A stretch of 64,000 bases of DNA from Davidsoniella eucalypti (lineage: Eukaryota; Ascomycota; Sordariomycetes; Microascales; Ceratocystidaceae). Under the pieces are notes generated by a model, which had not been told where the DNA came from, did not search any database, and was given only the letters and a program-made list of their open reading frames with translations. A program made the position numbers and the translations under genes. Location of the stretch: NCBI GenBank assembly GCA_004009845.1, contig RMBW01000005.1:1-64000 (forward strand), read 5' to 3'. Below, piece after piece: positions 54,537 to 64,000 of this stretch; positions within the stretch are counted from its first letter, which is position 1; the number at the start of each line of letters is the position of its first letter.

Positions 54537-56644
54537 TTACTCGTGATCGTAATTCTTCTGGTTTCTCGAACGCTGCTTAGCCTTGCTCTGCTTCACCCAA
54601 CGGTCCTCGCCGTTCTCGGGTGGGAACTCGATGTTATCGTTGTTCTTGACCTTGACTGTCTCCTTGATGCTCGTAGAGCCACGGGAGTTCAAGTCATCGA
54701 CCAGAAGTTTCCGTAGATCGGTGTTGCTTAGTGTGACGCCACTCTTCTCTCCATCCTCGCGAATTTCCTTCAAGACTGTACGCAGCTTACCAGTGTAAGC
54801 TTCGCCGGGGTATGTTTGGCCACTTGCCTTCCAGACATCATCTTCAACCATCTCGATGATACGGATGTTGCGCTTGCCACGACGCAGAATCAGCAACTTG
54901 CCATCGATCATGAACTTCATGGTATCTGAGGGGAACCAACTGGACACGGGGGTCCAGTCGAGACTACCAGGGCTCATAGGAACCATCTGGCCGGGAGCAG
55001 CAGCAACGTAAACGCCACCAGCGTGGATCAGGCGGTGAGCTGCCGAGGAGCTCTCAGCGAGACCAGCCGCGTGAACAATCTTGGCAATGGACTTGCCCAT
55101 GATAAGATCCCTGGGTAGTTGCATGGCAGTTTGTGTGCTGAAGTTGGAGCTGTTCTCGTTGGGTGCGACATCTTGGCCGTCGACGTAACGGCGTTCTAGA
55201 TTCCGGGGGATGATACCCTCGGGCATTTCAATCAATACCTTGCCAAACACCATGAGGTGCTGGCGTTGTTCGCGAATAGCGACTTCGGGGCCGTGTATAA
55301 GAGACAAGACTTCAAAGGCCAGCGTGTGCTGGGCTAAACGATCGCCAGGGTTCTGATTATGTTTTTGCATCAGAGAGTCGATATTCTCCAACGGTATGAA
55401 GGTGAGAGCGGTCAAAAGTTTTTGAACCTCGTCATCGGCTCTGTTTACGAAGTAGCCATACAAGTCGAAGGGGCTAGTATCGAGACCATCTAGCCAGATA
55501 GCGTTACCCTCACTCTTGCCAAACTTGTTTCCGGCGGAGTCCACGAGAAGAGGAACGGTAAAGCCCACAGGGTCGTTCACCCAACCACCGGGAAGTTTGG
55601 CGAAATCTGCCTCCTCGGTCTCACGCGCAATCTTGAGTACTTCGCAGCCAGTGGTAATGTTGCCGTACTGATCGGAACCACCAATTTGCATCTGAATTCC
55701 GATTTTGGAGTACATATGCCAGAAATCCCAACCCTGTAGCAAAGGATAGGAGAACTCTGCAAAAGACATACCATCGCCATTTCCCATCTTGTTCTTCACA
55801 CTACCAACAATGTTAGCTGACCTTCAAGAATATTTGAAAGGATACTGGCGACTTACGTATCCTTGGCCAGCATAGGACCCATGCGTACATTACGACCAAC
55901 TCTCTTCATTAGATCATAGAAGGTGACCTTGTTGAGCCACATGTTGTTGTTCCACAAATGGTGGCGGCCAGCCCAATGGCCGGGAAAATTGTATTTGCGG
56001 CCAAGATCCTCAACATTGTTCCAGATACGCTCAATCTGATAATGGATCTTGGTGATGTTCCGAGCAACGTCACTGTTGGTCAGTACAGGCCTAGACTCCA
56101 AACGGCCGGTAGGATCACCAATGCGAGCAGTAGCACCACCGATTAGGGAAACTGTTGGGTAGCCATAGAAGTACATCCAGAATAGAGGCATCATGGCCAT
56201 CAGATGGCCCACATGTAACGATGGTGCCGTAGGGTCAAATCCAGCGTAAGCACCAATTCTCTTGACACGCAACATTTCTTTGATTGTTTTTGCACGCCTG
56301 TAACATCCGTTAGAATTACTTATTGGTAATGATGATAAGGCAGTGAGTACTTACCCGGCAACATCTTTGACGAGACCTCTCTCCTCAAACACATCCCACA
56401 CATTCTTGGCATCGCCTTTTCTAATCAGTTCAGCCTGATCGGCAAACTCTTGAGCGGCTTGTTGTTTTTTGTTCAAGTGTGAGGTTGATACAGTTCGTAC
56501 AGTAGTTTGTGTATTAACTATCACGGGTATCCGGGTCCGAATTAGGTCAGTGGCGCCAGCAGCAACTCTAATAGTAGATGGCCGGGCAACGGCTGAGCCG
56601 AGCCGACAGGACGACGCTACAGTAGGCCGTATTGAGCGCAACAT
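54537..56644 (-). CDS. cyt-18: Mitochondrial tyrosyl-tRNA synthetase (CYT-18-like)
   Basis: CDS complement(join(54537..55800, 55857..56297, 56355..56644)), 664 aa, introns of 56 and 57 nt with GTAAGT donors, both joins in frame. ATG at 56644-56642. The N-terminus (MLRSIRPTVASSCRLGSAVA) is basic and Ser/Ala-rich, a mitochondrial presequence. Class I signatures are the HIGH-type HVGH at residues 125-128 within GFDPTAPSLHVGHLM, and the KMSKS-type KFGKS at 336-340. Tyr/ATP pocket residues lie in GGSDQYGN. A long C-terminal domain with S4-like features (LAESSSAAHRLIHAGGVYVA) follows. Neurospora CYT-18 of similar length (about 669 aa) also helps splice mitochondrial group I introns; that second role is possible here but cannot be read from the sequence. 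Confidence 0.94.
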
Positions 56645-57329
56645 GGCGCGATATGAAACGAAGCTGAATAGAATCAAGCAAAGCAAAAGAATATATATCT
56701 AATGCAAGGCTGTTTTCTAGTGAATGGGATGTTTTGAACAACAGACTCTAGATATCTTGATGTCTAAAATTGGCTGTTTAACCTACAAGAAAATTTTTGA
56801 CCAGGTATTTTTTCAGGGTTTCCTAGGGTTTGTAGCTCTTCTAAATTGGGTTCATGTAAAACCCCACTCTAATGGGAGCCCGCTTTTGAGTCGGCGTGTA
56901 AGACAACTAGGATGCTAATTGCTTGATGCTTAGCGCCTAGCATGTAAGGTATCAACACCTCGACAGTATTCCCTAGCTTTCCCTAAAGAGAAGCTGTCAG
57001 TTAGCCGTAGCAGCCAATCACAATGCTGCTGATTCTTCGATCCTCGGCAAAGACTGAAATTCTGGGGCATCTGGGTCTTGAGCATTTAGTGCCATTTAGT
57101 TTTGCAAGCACCTGCTAAAACCCTGGAAAGGCCCAAAATTCAGCAGCAAATAACAGGCCTGGCAAAGAAGAATAGAAAGTCCGTCAAGTGACCAAAAGCC
57201 AGCCAGGGATTCCTAACCCAACAACCGTTTTCTGAAGCTCTACGTTATTTGCTCTTTTCTCGCTCTTTCACGCTCAAACAATCCCAATCGTTTGTTGTAT
57301 CTTCCTTCACGCTTGTACAGTCTCTCATC
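56645..57329. promoter_or_regulatory. Divergent promoter of TyrRS and sdh4
   Basis: A 685-bp intergenic stretch between two divergently transcribed genes for mitochondrial proteins. Shared control is plausible but no defined motif was identified. Confidence 0.45.
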
Positions 57330-58131
57330 ATGGCTTCGATTATGTGCAAGTCCCTGCGCCCTGCCGCTTCTGTTGCTCGCGCTGCTAACGTGCAGCGTGT
57401 GGCTGCTTTCAGCACCACCAGTCGACGCAGCCTGCTTCCTCCGGGTCCCCGTAAGAGCTTCCGAATACAACCGGGCCGGGCCCATCCCGAGCTGGCGATC
57501 ACGAATATCTATCATGAGACCAATTGCTAACGTATATGTGTATCTAGAGGTTGTTGTTGGCACCGGTATGCCTTCCCGTCCTTCTATTACGAGCCCCAGG
57601 CGAATCAAGAGTCAATTGCATACTTAGCAACACCCATTGTGTCTGGCACATGCGGCCGCAAATTATGCGCTTTTCTGTTGGCAGTCTTCGGCCAATCACG
57701 GAATCTCGAACTACGCGCAGAACATAAAATATATAGACTCAATTGCTAACCATAAGCTTTGTATTATCTTAACGATAGTCAACGATGCTGCTGCCGTTCC
57801 AGATGCCCACCCCTCCCACGGTTCCTACCACTGGACCTTCGACCGCGCTCTCGCTCTTGGCCTGATTCCCATGACGTTCGCTCCCTTCATTGGCGGCTCT
57901 CTTAACCCCACGACTGATGCTATTCTGTGCACCACCATGTTGGTACACTCGCACATGGGCTTCGGCAACATCATCACTGACTACATTCCTTCGCGTCAGT
58001 TCCCCAGGGCCCGCAAAGTTGCTGATTGGGGTCTGGTCGGCGCTACTCTGCTGGTTGGTGCTGGCCTGTACGAGTTTGAGACCAACGATGTTGGTGTCAC
58101 CGAGACCATCAAGCGTGTGTGGAAGGCGTAA
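57330..58131 (+). CDS. sdh4: Succinate dehydrogenase membrane anchor subunit (Sdh4/CybS)
   Basis: CDS join(57330..57450, 57548..57565, 57779..58131), 163 aa. Introns are 97 nt (GTAAGA...TCTAG) and 213 nt (GTATGC...GATAG); exon 2 is only 18 nt. The spliced protein reads SLLPPGP-QVVVGT-VNDAAAVPDAHPSHGSYHW in one frame, matching the family. N-terminal residues 1-35 form a mitochondrial presequence (MASIMCKSLRPAASVARAA, FSTTSRR). Three membrane helices follow HGSYHWTFDRALALG. The haem/quinone region LVHSHMGFGNIITDYIPSR carries the conserved His and Asp-Tyr. The subunit anchors complex II in the inner mitochondrial membrane and helps bind haem b and ubiquinone. Length is slightly short (family about 160-190 aa). 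Confidence 0.93.
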
Positions 58132-59653
58132 GGCGGCCCAGCCTTGATACTTATTCGTTCCATTAGACGATCGTGTTGATGTAATTGAACTCTTTTCACA
58201 CGACAAAACCCGCAAGATATAAACGTCGAGCGAGCCGTAGGCTTTTTTCTTTGGTATGCAGAGATGCTATGGTACAATCTATTATACCTAACACAAGGAT
58301 CAATAATGTTCCTAGTCATCGTTAGTCATGATCCAGGAACATATATTGTGTACCTTTTTTCATTTATCTTTTTCTTTCATTTAGAAGTCATGCATACACG
58401 CTCCAGGATTTGGGATCTCTCTGTTTTGCTTTTCTGTAGCCATTCTTTATTACAACAGAATCTGTTTTCTCTTCACCCTCAAATGTGCGAACCAAACGAA
58501 TTAACCAACCCGGCTCCAATACAAAGATATGTAGTGCATACCGATATGCTACCATAGTAGTATGTTAGATCTCGATCGATACAACACAGGTGCACCTATA
58601 TTGCCTTCATGATTATGTGTTCCTATAAGAAACACAAGTCGTGGTTGAAACAAGCCCGGGTCCAGAAGATTTATCTATCATTTTACGTCTTTAAGGGGTC
58701 CAGAAGAGTGTCGCATTATGAATCAATCAATGTGTGATCTCCGCCAGCGCCAAATGGATGTCTAGGGCTAGATCACCATCGGTGACTCTCATAGTCCCGA
58801 CAAACAATGACGATTATCTTGAGAAACTTGGCATGATATCTTATAGCGGACGGACTTGGAAAGTACTCGCTTCCTCGTACAATATCCGGCACCTGATCCC
58901 TGCGATGGTTATTGCTTATTCTTGCCGGAAAAGGCAAGAAACCTATTATCAGGCCTAGTATATTGCGCGTAAGAAATGGATTTCTATGTGACTTAAAACA
59001 TGAAAGATACCAGAGCACGAGTATGCCCTGCGTCATCGCTACAGGCTTGGCGCATCCACCATAGTGTTTTCCTTTCGTTTTCCTTCCTTGGGCACATGAT
59101 GCAGACGAATTGTTGAGGATAGTTCGTCTACGCACTGTTTCGGGGCATCTTGATGCAGTGGCTGCAGCCCAACAACGCTAATCTTATCGCCTGACAGCGG
59201 CTTTGATCGTGGTAGCTGCCCTATCAACTTTGCCGGTGCAACACTACTGCCAGTAGCAACCAAAATTTTGGCATCGCCTTCGATCTTTGTTTTTTGGCTT
59301 ATCTCTTTCCTCTCCTTTACGCATTAATCTATAGTTTAAGATCAACATCCTAAAGCTTCTATGCTTCTACTTTGTGTTGTAATTCTTGTTTAATCGTTCG
59401 CCACGTGAACCCTTTTTCTTTAATATTTCCCTAGCAAAGCTTCTTTCACATCTTCCCCACAATCATCAATCAGACAAGGAATACCAGAATATCGCCGCCA
59501 TCACCAAGTCTACGAACTATCAGTCGCACATTGTGCCCTCGTCGCAAAGATCTACAATACCTAACAAAGATCTATAACTCAACCTAACAACATACACCAA
59601 TAGCAATCATCACGCTACAATCTATCCGTAACTTTATATCTTAGCTATACGCA
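58132..59653. other. Intergenic sdh4-ypt35, with long leader
   Basis: No gene supported. The last 370 bp before 59654 are C/T- and A-rich without G runs, in the style of a fungal leader. Confidence 0.55.
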
Positions 59654-60696
59654 ATGTCTACTACCGATACGTTGTCGATCGCGCCACCACCACCACCGCC
59701 ATCATCTTCAGCATCGCAAATGTCGCATCAAACTGCCTCAAATTCCTCACGGCCATATTCTTCCGACAGCGCACACATCGCCGCCCCAGCCCATTCTCCA
59801 CTATGCGCTAGCAGTGTATTCAGTGAAGCCTCCGAAGCCACAGCTCTATCCACACCGACCGCATGCGTAGCGCCACCATTCTGGTCATTTCCGTCAAACA
59901 ACGACATTGTCAGCCCAACAATGAACTCACCGGCATCTTCTACCGCATTACGAAGCCCGCGTGGGGTTGGCTCCACGTCCCCAGGTTCGCGGCGGCAAGA
60001 GTCAGTATTACACCGATTTGGATCAGGGCTCTTTGCGCGCAGAGACTCAGCGGCTAGTACGACATACGATGACGATGACGATAACTATGATGCTCCACCA
60101 CAGATTGTCATGCACGACAATGAAGTCGAAGATCTAGATGGCCGTGGAGAGGCCTGTTGGGCCAAGAGCGTGCGCATCACAAACTGGACGGTGATAGAAG
60201 GCAGTGTGGGAAACATAGGAGCATTTGTGGTGTGGACTATACGTGTCGATACTATCAAGGTATGTCTGATTAGGCTCCAGAATCACTATCCGATTGTGGC
60301 ACTGCAGTTGGTTGGTGGTCACATGTCAGATCTTACCACTTCGTTACACGTTATGCTAATCTCATACATCTTTTCCACAAAACAGGGCGCGCCTATGGAA
60401 ATTCGCAAGCGATACTCGGAGTTTGACTCATTTAGATATCGCCTATTGCAAACGTTTCCGCGTGCTTCAGGATCAATTCCTACCCTTCCACCAAAAACCA
60501 TGATTGCGCGATTCGACTCAAAGTTTCTTGAGAAGCGGCGTTCAGGGTTACAACACTTTCTTCAGTGAGTCAATATGTTTAAAAATGACATACAGTCGAA
60601 TATATGGCAAATACTAATAATGTCTGCCATAGTTGTGTCTTGCTTAATCCTGAGTTCTCAGCATCGCCCATTATGAAGGAGTTTCTCTTTGAGTAG
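59654..60696 (+). CDS. ypt35: PX-domain protein, Ypt35-like
   Basis: CDS join(59654..60259, 60386..60564, 60633..60696), 282 aa, introns 126 nt (GTATGT...ACAG) and 68 nt (GTGAGT...ATAG). The first 160 residues are low-complexity: a PPPPPP run, Ser/Thr/Ala-rich sequence and an acidic DDDDDNYD. A PX domain follows (about 165-282): WAKSVRITNWTVIEG, GAFVVWTI, the phosphoinositide-binding RKRYSEFDSFRYRLLQ, then LPPKTMIARFDSKFLEKRRSG and, after the last intron, CVLLNPEFSASPIMKEFL. PX domains bind phosphatidylinositol 3-phosphate, so the protein should sit on endosomes or the vacuole. Yeast Ypt35 recruits the Vps13 lipid-transfer protein to those membranes; the same role is inferred. The long N-terminus is disordered, as is common in filamentous fungi. 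Confidence 0.9.
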
Positions 60697-63688
60697 CCCT
60701 TAACACCGGTCAGTTTTTTTGGTGCACGATCTGTCCTCGGTATCTCCCAATGTTCTTTTAATCTTACATGATAATAAAAGTCTTTATGGTCTCAAATCAT
60801 ATGCGATATACGGAGCTTACTACGATAGCCTTCAATTGATCAAGAAATATACGCCTGTTTGGCCACAGCAAGAAATATAATAGGTGTTAGAAAACACTTC
60901 CAATAATTAATGATAATAGATGCATATGACTCCTTCTATCAATTATCTGGGTATGAATACTTATTGTACTTTATAACTTTATGTATAACTCGATGGAAAG
61001 GACAAGATTTAGCCCTCTTTGTCCAATAAATGGCGATGTGAGAGGAGTACAGAGTACAGCAGTTGGGTTTTGTCATAGGAGCGCAAATCGGTCTCTTTAG
61101 TAACTCTCTGTTCCCGACATGTACCTTATTATAACTGTATTGAACACTGTATCAACAGTTGTCATTATCATCATTGACCTTGTTTATTTCTATAATCAGT
61201 GGGAACTGGTCATCGTCTCGAGGCCTTAGTTGACTAGAAGGACAGTGATGAAATTTGCTGTGAGATGTTAGAATTGTGCCTATCGGCAGATTTCACGATA
61301 TCGCTACAATAAGCTGAAACTATGTATGATCTGTTTAATTCATAACTATGTGTGTCCAAAAACCCTTATATTTAGGCTAATACTATCCCAAGCCTCTTGA
61401 TCTACATTTCATCCATTTGTCATTGTTGGAGCTGTTGCAGTTGTCGTTGAAATTCATGTTGCTCACGTGCCTCCTGGCTTCTGAGATCTTGGGTTATTTG
61501 GGATATTTCTCGAAGTCTAAGCTCCAGATCCGATATTGTAGACACAATGAGTAGTTGCATAGTAGTATATATATAATGATGATGACATATCTGTATTGTC
61601 AATGTAGACAAATGACTATTATTCAGAAAAGTGCGGGTTTTAAAAGTAGAGAAACCTGGGCATGTACAACATGTCAAGAACAGAGAGTTATCTGCGCCCT
61701 GATCCTACGATTATATGGCTTATCAGCCCGAGAGGGCTAGAAACAAAATTCCCTCTTGTTGCTCAATTATCCCAAGGTCAACTTGATAACTTGGAGCTTT
61801 TTTTTTTTTTTTTTTTAATTCATTAATCTTATGGAGCTAAAGAGCTATGAAGAAACTTGGAGCTTAAAATGTGAGATATCTGTACCTAATCGATAGCATA
61901 TGTGCCTATTTTTAGTGCCTATTGTTCTATTACTTCGTCGGACGCTCTCCACAAAGTCATATCAAGGAAGCTTTTAAAGTTATGTGATTAGTCCGCCTAA
62001 TGTAAAGTAAAGTGTTCTTCTTTTTCGACTAATTATTTCATTTTAAGAAAATGGTAATGTATGAAATTGCACAGATACTTATACTTATATGCCTGTCACA
62101 GGCAGCAAAAGATAGTGTGATGCAAGGACGGGTTAGCTCTTAGGCGGCCTCCCAATTACTAGCCAAGTGGAACTAGGTAGCTTTGGATGAAATAGTGTAA
62201 CCTCTTATCATGGGATGTGGGCAAATATCGTCACTCAACACTAAACGCTGTACAGAGGTATGTGTTCTGGGTGCGTGGATTGTCGCGGACAATTTGTATT
62301 TTTCAGAGTATTGTATCTCTACAAGTATATGGGATTATTTACTAGAGATCTAGCAAGATCCAAATGGTCGCCAAGCCAAGACTGTCCAGTTAGTTCGTCC
62401 ACCGGATCCTGTTCACGGCAGTGCCGACTTATCCGAAGAACTCGCTGAAGAGTTCTTGGCTGTGTATATGTATAGATGGTTATTTGGTGTCAACGACTTG
62501 TTTCGTTTTTACCAGAAAAGTGCAGAGAGCAAAGCAAGCAAGTATATGATGTACTGAGAATCTATACATTGTAGACTCGCAGAGCGCACATGCACAGCCC
62601 AGATCGTGATCGTCGCATCGCCAACAGATAGGCAAAGACAGAAGCTTTTGCTATACCAACCAGGGGCGTTTCTCGATATCCCAGCGAGCACACATTATGA
62701 GAAAACAAGAAACATAGAAACATTCTTGTTGGTATGGGCAAGGCTGGTCGTGACGATCCCCCGGCCGCTTCACTTTCTGCTTTGCCAGCTTGAGTTGAAG
62801 CAATAGCGCAATAGACCGGGTTTTATCAGACTACGAGCCATGAAGTCTTTTTATCCACTAGACTCACATATAGGCGTCTAGATTCTTGTCCTATACGGGG
62901 TTTCGTTGTTTTCTCTGCCACTAACTCGTCGTCATTTTCCTGGTCTTTTTTTCTTTTTGCTCTCCCTGACATGCTAACCCCGCTCTCTGCAGGCTTGTCT
63001 CTCTTTTCTTCTTTAGACTTCTTTGGAAGACGTGGGTGGTGACCCTTGTCCTGTAACGCCCCGAAGGGCTTGATATCAGTGACTTTGATATTGGCTGGTT
63101 GTTTATATTCCACGCATGGTTGCAATTGCTACTTCCGCTTTTGACTCTTGCTTCTACCTTTGTTCTTTCGTCTGCCTCGCTTTCTTTTTCTTTGCAACGT
63201 CGACCTGTTTTGCCTGCGATATTGCCACATCCTATATGTGACCTGTCCACTCGTCATCTACTCAAGCCACCACTGACATCACCGCACTGCAACTAACACG
63301 TCGTTGTGAATCTACAATTCCGCTGGCCTCTATTGTATTGTTATCTACTAGAGCATTGTCTTGCCTTATCGAGAAAGCCAGCAGTAGTCCTGACCCTTAC
63401 TTGCCAAACCAAAAACCCCAGCTTCTAGAAATCCAGGTGCCTGGCACATCGTCGTTGCCAAGCATTGACCAGAAGCCTTGGCATCACCAGATCCACAACG
63501 TCACTTTCAGTATTCTCGCTACAGCTTGGATCTTGGGTCTGCATATTTCTGCACAGTGGAAGCGAACCGCCTACCGAGTTGCACCATTTCTGGTTGTCCT
63601 GCATCCCGCTTCTTCCCACCGCTTTGAACGGTCTTACGATATCTTAACAGCCGCATTTCCACCCTTTCTCCCCCCCTCGTCTTCCATC
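60697..63688. other. Gene-poor intergenic region
   Basis: A/T-rich up to about 62.2 kb, including a LINE tail at 61800-61853. No gene is supported. A short antisense frame with a Gln-rich end (61420-61677) may be a transposon crumb but is unproven. From about 63.0 kb the sequence becomes pyrimidine-rich and is presumably the leader of the next gene. Confidence 0.55.
61800..61853 (-). mobile_element. Severely 5'-truncated LINE-type tail with 12-bp TSD
   Basis: A T run followed by AATTCATTAATCTTATGGAG and CTAAAGAGCTATGAAG, flanked by an exact 12-bp direct repeat AACTTGGAGCTT (61788-61799 and 61854-61865). On the minus strand this is a poly(A)-tailed 3' end, related to the tail at 19406-19443. 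Only about 37 bp of element sequence besides the tail is present. Confidence 0.75.
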
Positions 63689-64000
63689 ATGAGTGCTATC
63701 CAAAGTCCCCCGCCTGCATCAGCAGCATCATCTTCTACTACTCCTGCCAATCTTCAGCATGCTGTTTCGCGCCTGAGCATATCTAGCATCGCATCGCCCG
63801 AGCACCACAACTATCTTGACTCTCTTGTCTCTCCCACAGCCGAGGACATCACCCGCATTGCCCAAATACAGGCTGACCGCGCCCGAGAACACCGCCGTTC
63901 TGCCTCTCTTGCACAAACAAAGTCATCAGCGTCAGCCGCCGCTACTGCCGCCGCCTCCAAAGACGAGTCAGCTCGTCTTGAGCACGCAGCCGAACTAATC
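63689..64000 (+). CDS. Unidentified gene, 5' part (runs off the window)
   Basis: ATG at 63689 in context CATCATGAGT, after a pyrimidine-rich leader. The frame is open for 104 codons to the window end. It is Ser/Ala/Pro-rich, then contains EDITRIAQIQADRAREHRR, Ala runs and a helical SARLEHAAELI. I do not recognise the family; the N-terminal part looks disordered with the start of a coiled or helical region. Because the end is missing, neither domain content nor exon count can be judged. Confidence 0.6.
   Translation, partial: MSAIQSPPPASAASSSTTPANLQHAVSRLSISSIASPEHHNYLDSLVSPTAEDITRIAQIQADRAREHRRSASLAQTKSSASAAATAAASKDESARLEHAAELI

Noticed and set aside
61420..61677. Short antisense Gln-rich frame
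   Set aside because: Only about 46 codons from its first good Met, no domain, and low-complexity end; not enough to call a gene or a retroelement capsid relic.
1..64000. CRISPR arrays, bacterial operons, rRNA genes
   Set aside because: No regularly spaced direct repeats, Shine-Dalgarno-type layouts or rRNA sequence were seen; the content is eukaryotic.

Overview
This window is nuclear DNA of a filamentous ascomycete (Pezizomycotina). The evidence is short GT-AG introns (53-213 nt) in most genes, pyrimidine-rich leaders before start codons, a CYT-18-type mitochondrial tyrosyl-tRNA synthetase, a relic NLR of the fungal nucleoside-phosphorylase/NACHT type, and tRNA genes interspersed singly. 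I cannot place it to class or genus from sequence alone. Gene density is low. Eleven protein genes look intact within the window; two of these are identical copies of one gene, and a twelfth gene is cut by the window end.

Layout. 1-11.7 kb: a fungal-specific regulator-like protein in three exons with unusually long introns, then gene-free sequence. 11.7-13.7 kb: tRNA-Arg(UCU), then tRNA-Cys(GCA), which carries two nested copies of a repeat directly against its 5' end. 14.45-25.71 kb: an inverted duplication with two arms of 3,880 bp that look identical. Each arm carries a 667-aa secreted-protein gene and a decayed coding region. The 3.5-kb spacer holds a broken NLR-like pseudogene and a tiny LINE tail. 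26.4-31.7 kb: intron-containing tRNA-Leu(CAG), an amino-acid permease, and tRNA-Arg(ACG) with two more copies of the tRNA-flanking repeat. 35.4-39.9 kb: an ER mannosidase of the EDEM/Htm1 family convergent with adenine phosphoribosyltransferase. 39.9-46.7 kb: a 6.8-kb stretch with no gene I can support. 46.7-60.7 kb: a housekeeping block holding a multipass membrane protein, ubiquilin/Dsk2, Npr2 (SEACIT/GATOR1), mitochondrial TyrRS, succinate dehydrogenase anchor Sdh4 and a Ypt35-like PX protein. 63.7 kb to the end: the start of an unidentified gene.

The most interesting structures are two. First, a family of noncoding elements of about 750 bp that sit immediately upstream of tRNA genes, with a (GTT)n end (an (AAC)n tail on the other strand) towards the tRNA. 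They have 13-14-bp target-site duplications, nested or tandem insertion, and a copy truncated at the end opposite the tail. This looks like a tRNA-targeting non-LTR-type element. Second, the inverted duplication: stop codons of CpA-to-TpA type in its decayed reading frame are shared by both arms, so the decay preceded the duplication.

Functional links are loose, as expected in a fungal genome. Several genes concern protein quality control (Mnl1/Htm1, Dsk2), amino-acid supply and sensing (permease, Npr2), and mitochondrial function (TyrRS, Sdh4). All exon joins were inferred by eye from splice signals, reading frame and remembered family conservation; none was tested by alignment or transcripts.
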